Below, piece by piece: positions 62,196 to 64,000 of a stretch of 64,000 bases of DNA. The number at the start of each line of letters is the position of its first letter. The first letter of the stretch is position 1. The notes beneath the pieces were generated by a model that had not been told where the DNA came from, did not search any database, and saw nothing but the letters and a program-made list of their open reading frames with translations. Origin of the DNA: Methanolapillus ohkumae (GTDB lineage: Archaea > Halobacteriota > Methanosarcinia > Methanosarcinales > Methanosarcinaceae); the NCBI RefSeq assembly GCF_032594355.1, contig NZ_CP131061.1:248001-312000 (forward strand). Direction: 5' to 3'. The translations under genes and the position numbers were made by a program.

Positions 62196-62721
62196 TTTTT
62201 CCCTCTCATTGATGTAAATCGTTTCAGATGGTTATGATTTTATCCACCTTCTGTTGAAAAATACAATATGCCGTTTACAATAGGCTGTTTTTATTCAAAT
62301 GTTTTTCTTTTTAGGTGTTATTTTTAAAAATATAATTCAAACCTGTTGTATTTTTATAAAGTTTTGACAATTTCATCTTTTCTATATAATTCCAAATATT
62401 CTCTATCATGAAAATTCAGGATAAAATTTAAAAATCTTCAAGGCTTTATGTTTGTCAGGTTTGTTCGGTAAAATGGCGTTTTACGCCGGTTGCAATCTTT
62501 TTTGCAATAAGCCGGATTTTTTAAAATCATTTTTTTGGAAATGTTGGTACTTTTGAAAAAATCATATTGTTTTTTTTCAAAAAACGTTACAAAAAAATCA
62601 GATAAACTTTAAAACCGTATTAAGAATCGTATTAAAAACCGTATTTGCATGGTATAATTTTAAAATAGGAACCTGACGGTTCTTTTATTTTTATATCATT
62701 ATACCTTTGGGGGAACTCAAA
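62196..62721. promoter_or_regulatory. Divergent ramA-mtbA control region
   Basis: This 526-bp AT-rich gap holds two hairpins on the mtbA side. At 62486-62515, CCGG+TTGCAA pairs with TTGCAA...CCGG and is followed by a T-rich run. At 62669-62682, GAACC pairs with GGTTC around TGAC, followed by TTTTATTTTTA. TATA-like boxes are at 62653-62661 (TATAATTTT) and 62688-62696. Which is used is unclear. If transcription starts upstream, the hairpins would lie in the mtbA leader. GGGGA at 62710-62714 is the ribosome site. Confidence 0.45.
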
Positions 62722-63747
62722 ATGACAACATACACACCAAAAGAGAGATTATACCGCGTTTTAAGAGGAATGGAAGTTGACAGAATGCCGGCCGTTTGTT
62801 TTACACAAACTGCGACGGTCGAACAAATGGAAGCCGTCAAAATCTTCTGGCCGCAAGCTCACGAAGACTCTGAAATGCTCGCCAAATTGGCAGAAGCCGC
62901 CCACACCGTCGTCGGTTTTGAAGCCGTCCGTGTTCCGTTCGACATTACCGCCGAAGCCGAATTTTTCGGATGCAAATTAAAAGCAGGAACCCTTGACCAA
63001 CAACCCTCCGTCATCGGCCACAGCGTCAAGACACCGGAAGATGTTGACAAATGGAAAAACTTCAAATTCGGGGGAACCGCACGTGTGGACAGAATTATCA
63101 AATCCACCAAAATCTTGGCCGACAAATACGGAAAAGAACTTCCGATTATCGGTTCCATGATTGGACCGTTCTCCCTCGCCCAGCACCTTAATGGTGACAA
63201 CTGGTTTATGGGAATCATGATGGACGACCCGGTTGTTCAACCCTTAATCGACCTGACCACCGACTTCTGTATCAAATACGCGACAGAAATGGTGAAAGCC
63301 GGCGCTGACACAATTGTCATTATCGACCCGACGGCCAGCTACGAACTTCTCGGCGACCAATTCTACGAGAAATTTGCGGTTCCGTACCACAAAAAGATCG
63401 CAGACGCCATGCGCGCCCTCAATGTTTCCACCATTCTCCACATCTGCGGCGACACCACCAAAGGAATTGCCCTCATGGACAAAGCCGGTGTTGACGGTAT
63501 CAGCGTTGACCAAAAAGTCAACATCAAACTCGCATCTGCTGCCTCCAAACAGGCAAAAATCGTCGGAAACCTCGACCCTGTCCAACTCCTCTGGAAAGGC
63601 ACACCGGCCGAAGTGACCAAACGCTGCCAGGAAGTCTTTGCGGAAGGCGCCACTATCGTGACCGTTGGTTGCGGTATTGTGACCAACACCCCGACCGAGA
63701 ACTTAAAAGCCTTGGTGGAGTTCACCAAGACCGCCAAATACAAGTAA
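62722..63747 (+). CDS. mtbA: Methylcobamide:coenzyme M methyltransferase, MtbA type
   Basis: A protein of about 341 residues of the uroporphyrinogen decarboxylase/MtaA-MtbA-CmuA family. YTPKERLYRVLRGMEVDRMPAVCFTQTATVEQME, VGFEAVRVPFDITAEAEFFGC and IIGSMIGPFSLAQH fit MtbA of methylamine pathways better than MtaA of methanol (recalled comparison). The zinc ligands are His and Cys of LHICGD and the Cys of VGCGI. It moves the methyl group from a methylated corrinoid protein to coenzyme M, the step before methane formation. ATG 62722 has GGGGA seven bases upstream; the frame is open from 62707. The divergent ramA-like gene supports the pathway. Confidence 0.92.
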   Translation: MTTYTPKERLYRVLRGMEVDRMPAVCFTQTATVEQMEAVKIFWPQAHEDSEMLAKLAEAAHTVVGFEAVRVPFDITAEAEFFGCKLKAGTLDQQPSVIGHSVKTPEDVDKWKNFKFGGTARVDRIIKSTKILADKYGKELPIIGSMIGPFSLAQHLNGDNWFMGIMMDDPVVQPLIDLTTDFCIKYATEMVKAGADTIVIIDPTASYELLGDQFYEKFAVPYHKKIADAMRALNVSTILHICGDTTKGIALMDKAGVDGISVDQKVNIKLASAASKQAKIVGNLDPVQLLWKGTPAEVTKRCQEVFAEGATIVTVGCGIVTNTPTENLKALVEFTKTAKYK

Positions 63748-63793
63748 TTTTTAAAAATAAACTCGTACATACCTCACATATTGTACAAGCCGG

Positions 63794-63829
63794 GGCAAAT
63801 TCGCAAAAATGCGGATTTGCCTTTTTTTT
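63794..63829 (+). terminator. Terminator hairpin after mtbA
   Basis: GGCAAAT-CGCA and TGCG-ATTTGCC form an 11-bp stem with one mismatch around AAAA, followed by eight T. The last 170 bp of the window after it are AT-rich with TATA-like sequence near 63875-63895 and no gene start. Confidence 0.8.
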
Positions 63830-64000
63830 GGCCAATATTTTTATTTTGAGCATTTTCACATTTTTGAATATTTTATAAAATCTATATATTATAAATCCAT
63901 TAATATTAAATGTATTTAAAAATATTTGTCATATGTGAATTATTTTGAAAAAAATAATTCTTTTTAATATAGTTGAGGCTTTATTCTAAATATTCAAAAG

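Noticed and set aside
62722..63747. MtaA (methanol-specific) assignment
   Set aside because: The N-terminal third agrees better with the MtbA sequences I recall, though the two are close and substrate tests would be decisive.

Overview
The window looks like chromosome of a methylotrophic methanogen of the Methanosarcinaceae. The grounds are archaeal-type alanyl-, glutamyl- and tyrosyl-tRNA synthetases, O-phosphoseryl-tRNA synthetase (SepS), an aIF2-beta with a C-terminal TRAM domain, Taw1, Cdc6/Orc1, Hef, a RamA-type corrinoid activase and an MtbA-type methylcobamide:CoM methyltransferase. Low GC, long T-rich intergenic stretches and several bacterial-looking genes suggest a gut relative such as Methanimicrococcus; the genus is inference. 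I found no rRNA, tRNA, insertion sequence or CRISPR array.

Layout. 1-7.9 kb: alaS (its 3' end is cut by the window edge), a YhbY protein, a GLUG-repeat surface protein, ribosomal protein L10e/L16, aIF2-beta and a radical-SAM-like protein that has lost its cluster cysteines. 7.9-9.7 kb: a small structured RNA, a frameshifted Abi_2/AbiF gene and tmk. 9.8-15.8 kb: a matrixin-like metalloprotease followed by three paralogous secreted proteins, then serB, a coiled-coil protein and a fourth paralogue carrying an 18-bp minisatellite. 16-25 kb: a membrane protein, an acetyltransferase, a TIM-barrel protein and a polyphosphate block (ppk1 facing a CYTH/HD/CHAD gene). 25-32 kb: a decayed paralogue, a winged-helix regulator, an FAH-family gene with cdc6, gltX, serA and a RelE/Phd-type toxin-antitoxin pair. 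32-40 kb: two large surface proteins, an unknown gene, a DinD-like remnant and mscS. 40-48 kb: tyrS, an unknown archaeal gene, taw1, a probable 26-residue small protein, and nrdH with nrdD. 48-56.6 kb: a third, deleted Abi remnant with its own hairpin RNA, the rpl18e-rpl13-rps9-rpoN-rpoK-rps2 cluster, a flavodoxin, a PRC-barrel protein, sepS, and UPF0148 and UPF0147 proteins. 56.9-64 kb: hef, an intact structured-RNA/AbiF module, and divergent ramA and mtbA.

The most interesting signals are these. (1) There are three Abi_2/AbiF HEPN loci in 64 kb, each preceded by its own TATA box and a short structured RNA. Two of the RNAs share a 20-nt 5' end and a 7-bp closing stem around different interiors. 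One locus is intact, one has two single-base insertions and one is internally deleted. (2) A composite intergenic element occurs five times, always downstream of a gene in the same orientation: a T-rich tract, a GC-rich core ending in GTTATG or a close variant, an ACAAAA/CGAGG-like box and a T run. (3) A radical-SAM/SPASM fold protein lacks every cluster cysteine. (4) A 26-codon small gene has a TATA box and a strong Shine-Dalgarno site.

In function the window combines translation and replication housekeeping, phosphoserine metabolism (serA, serB, and sepS, which uses phosphoserine), polyphosphate metabolism, methyl-group transfer to coenzyme M, and a set of cell-surface and defence-like genes that are evolving quickly.
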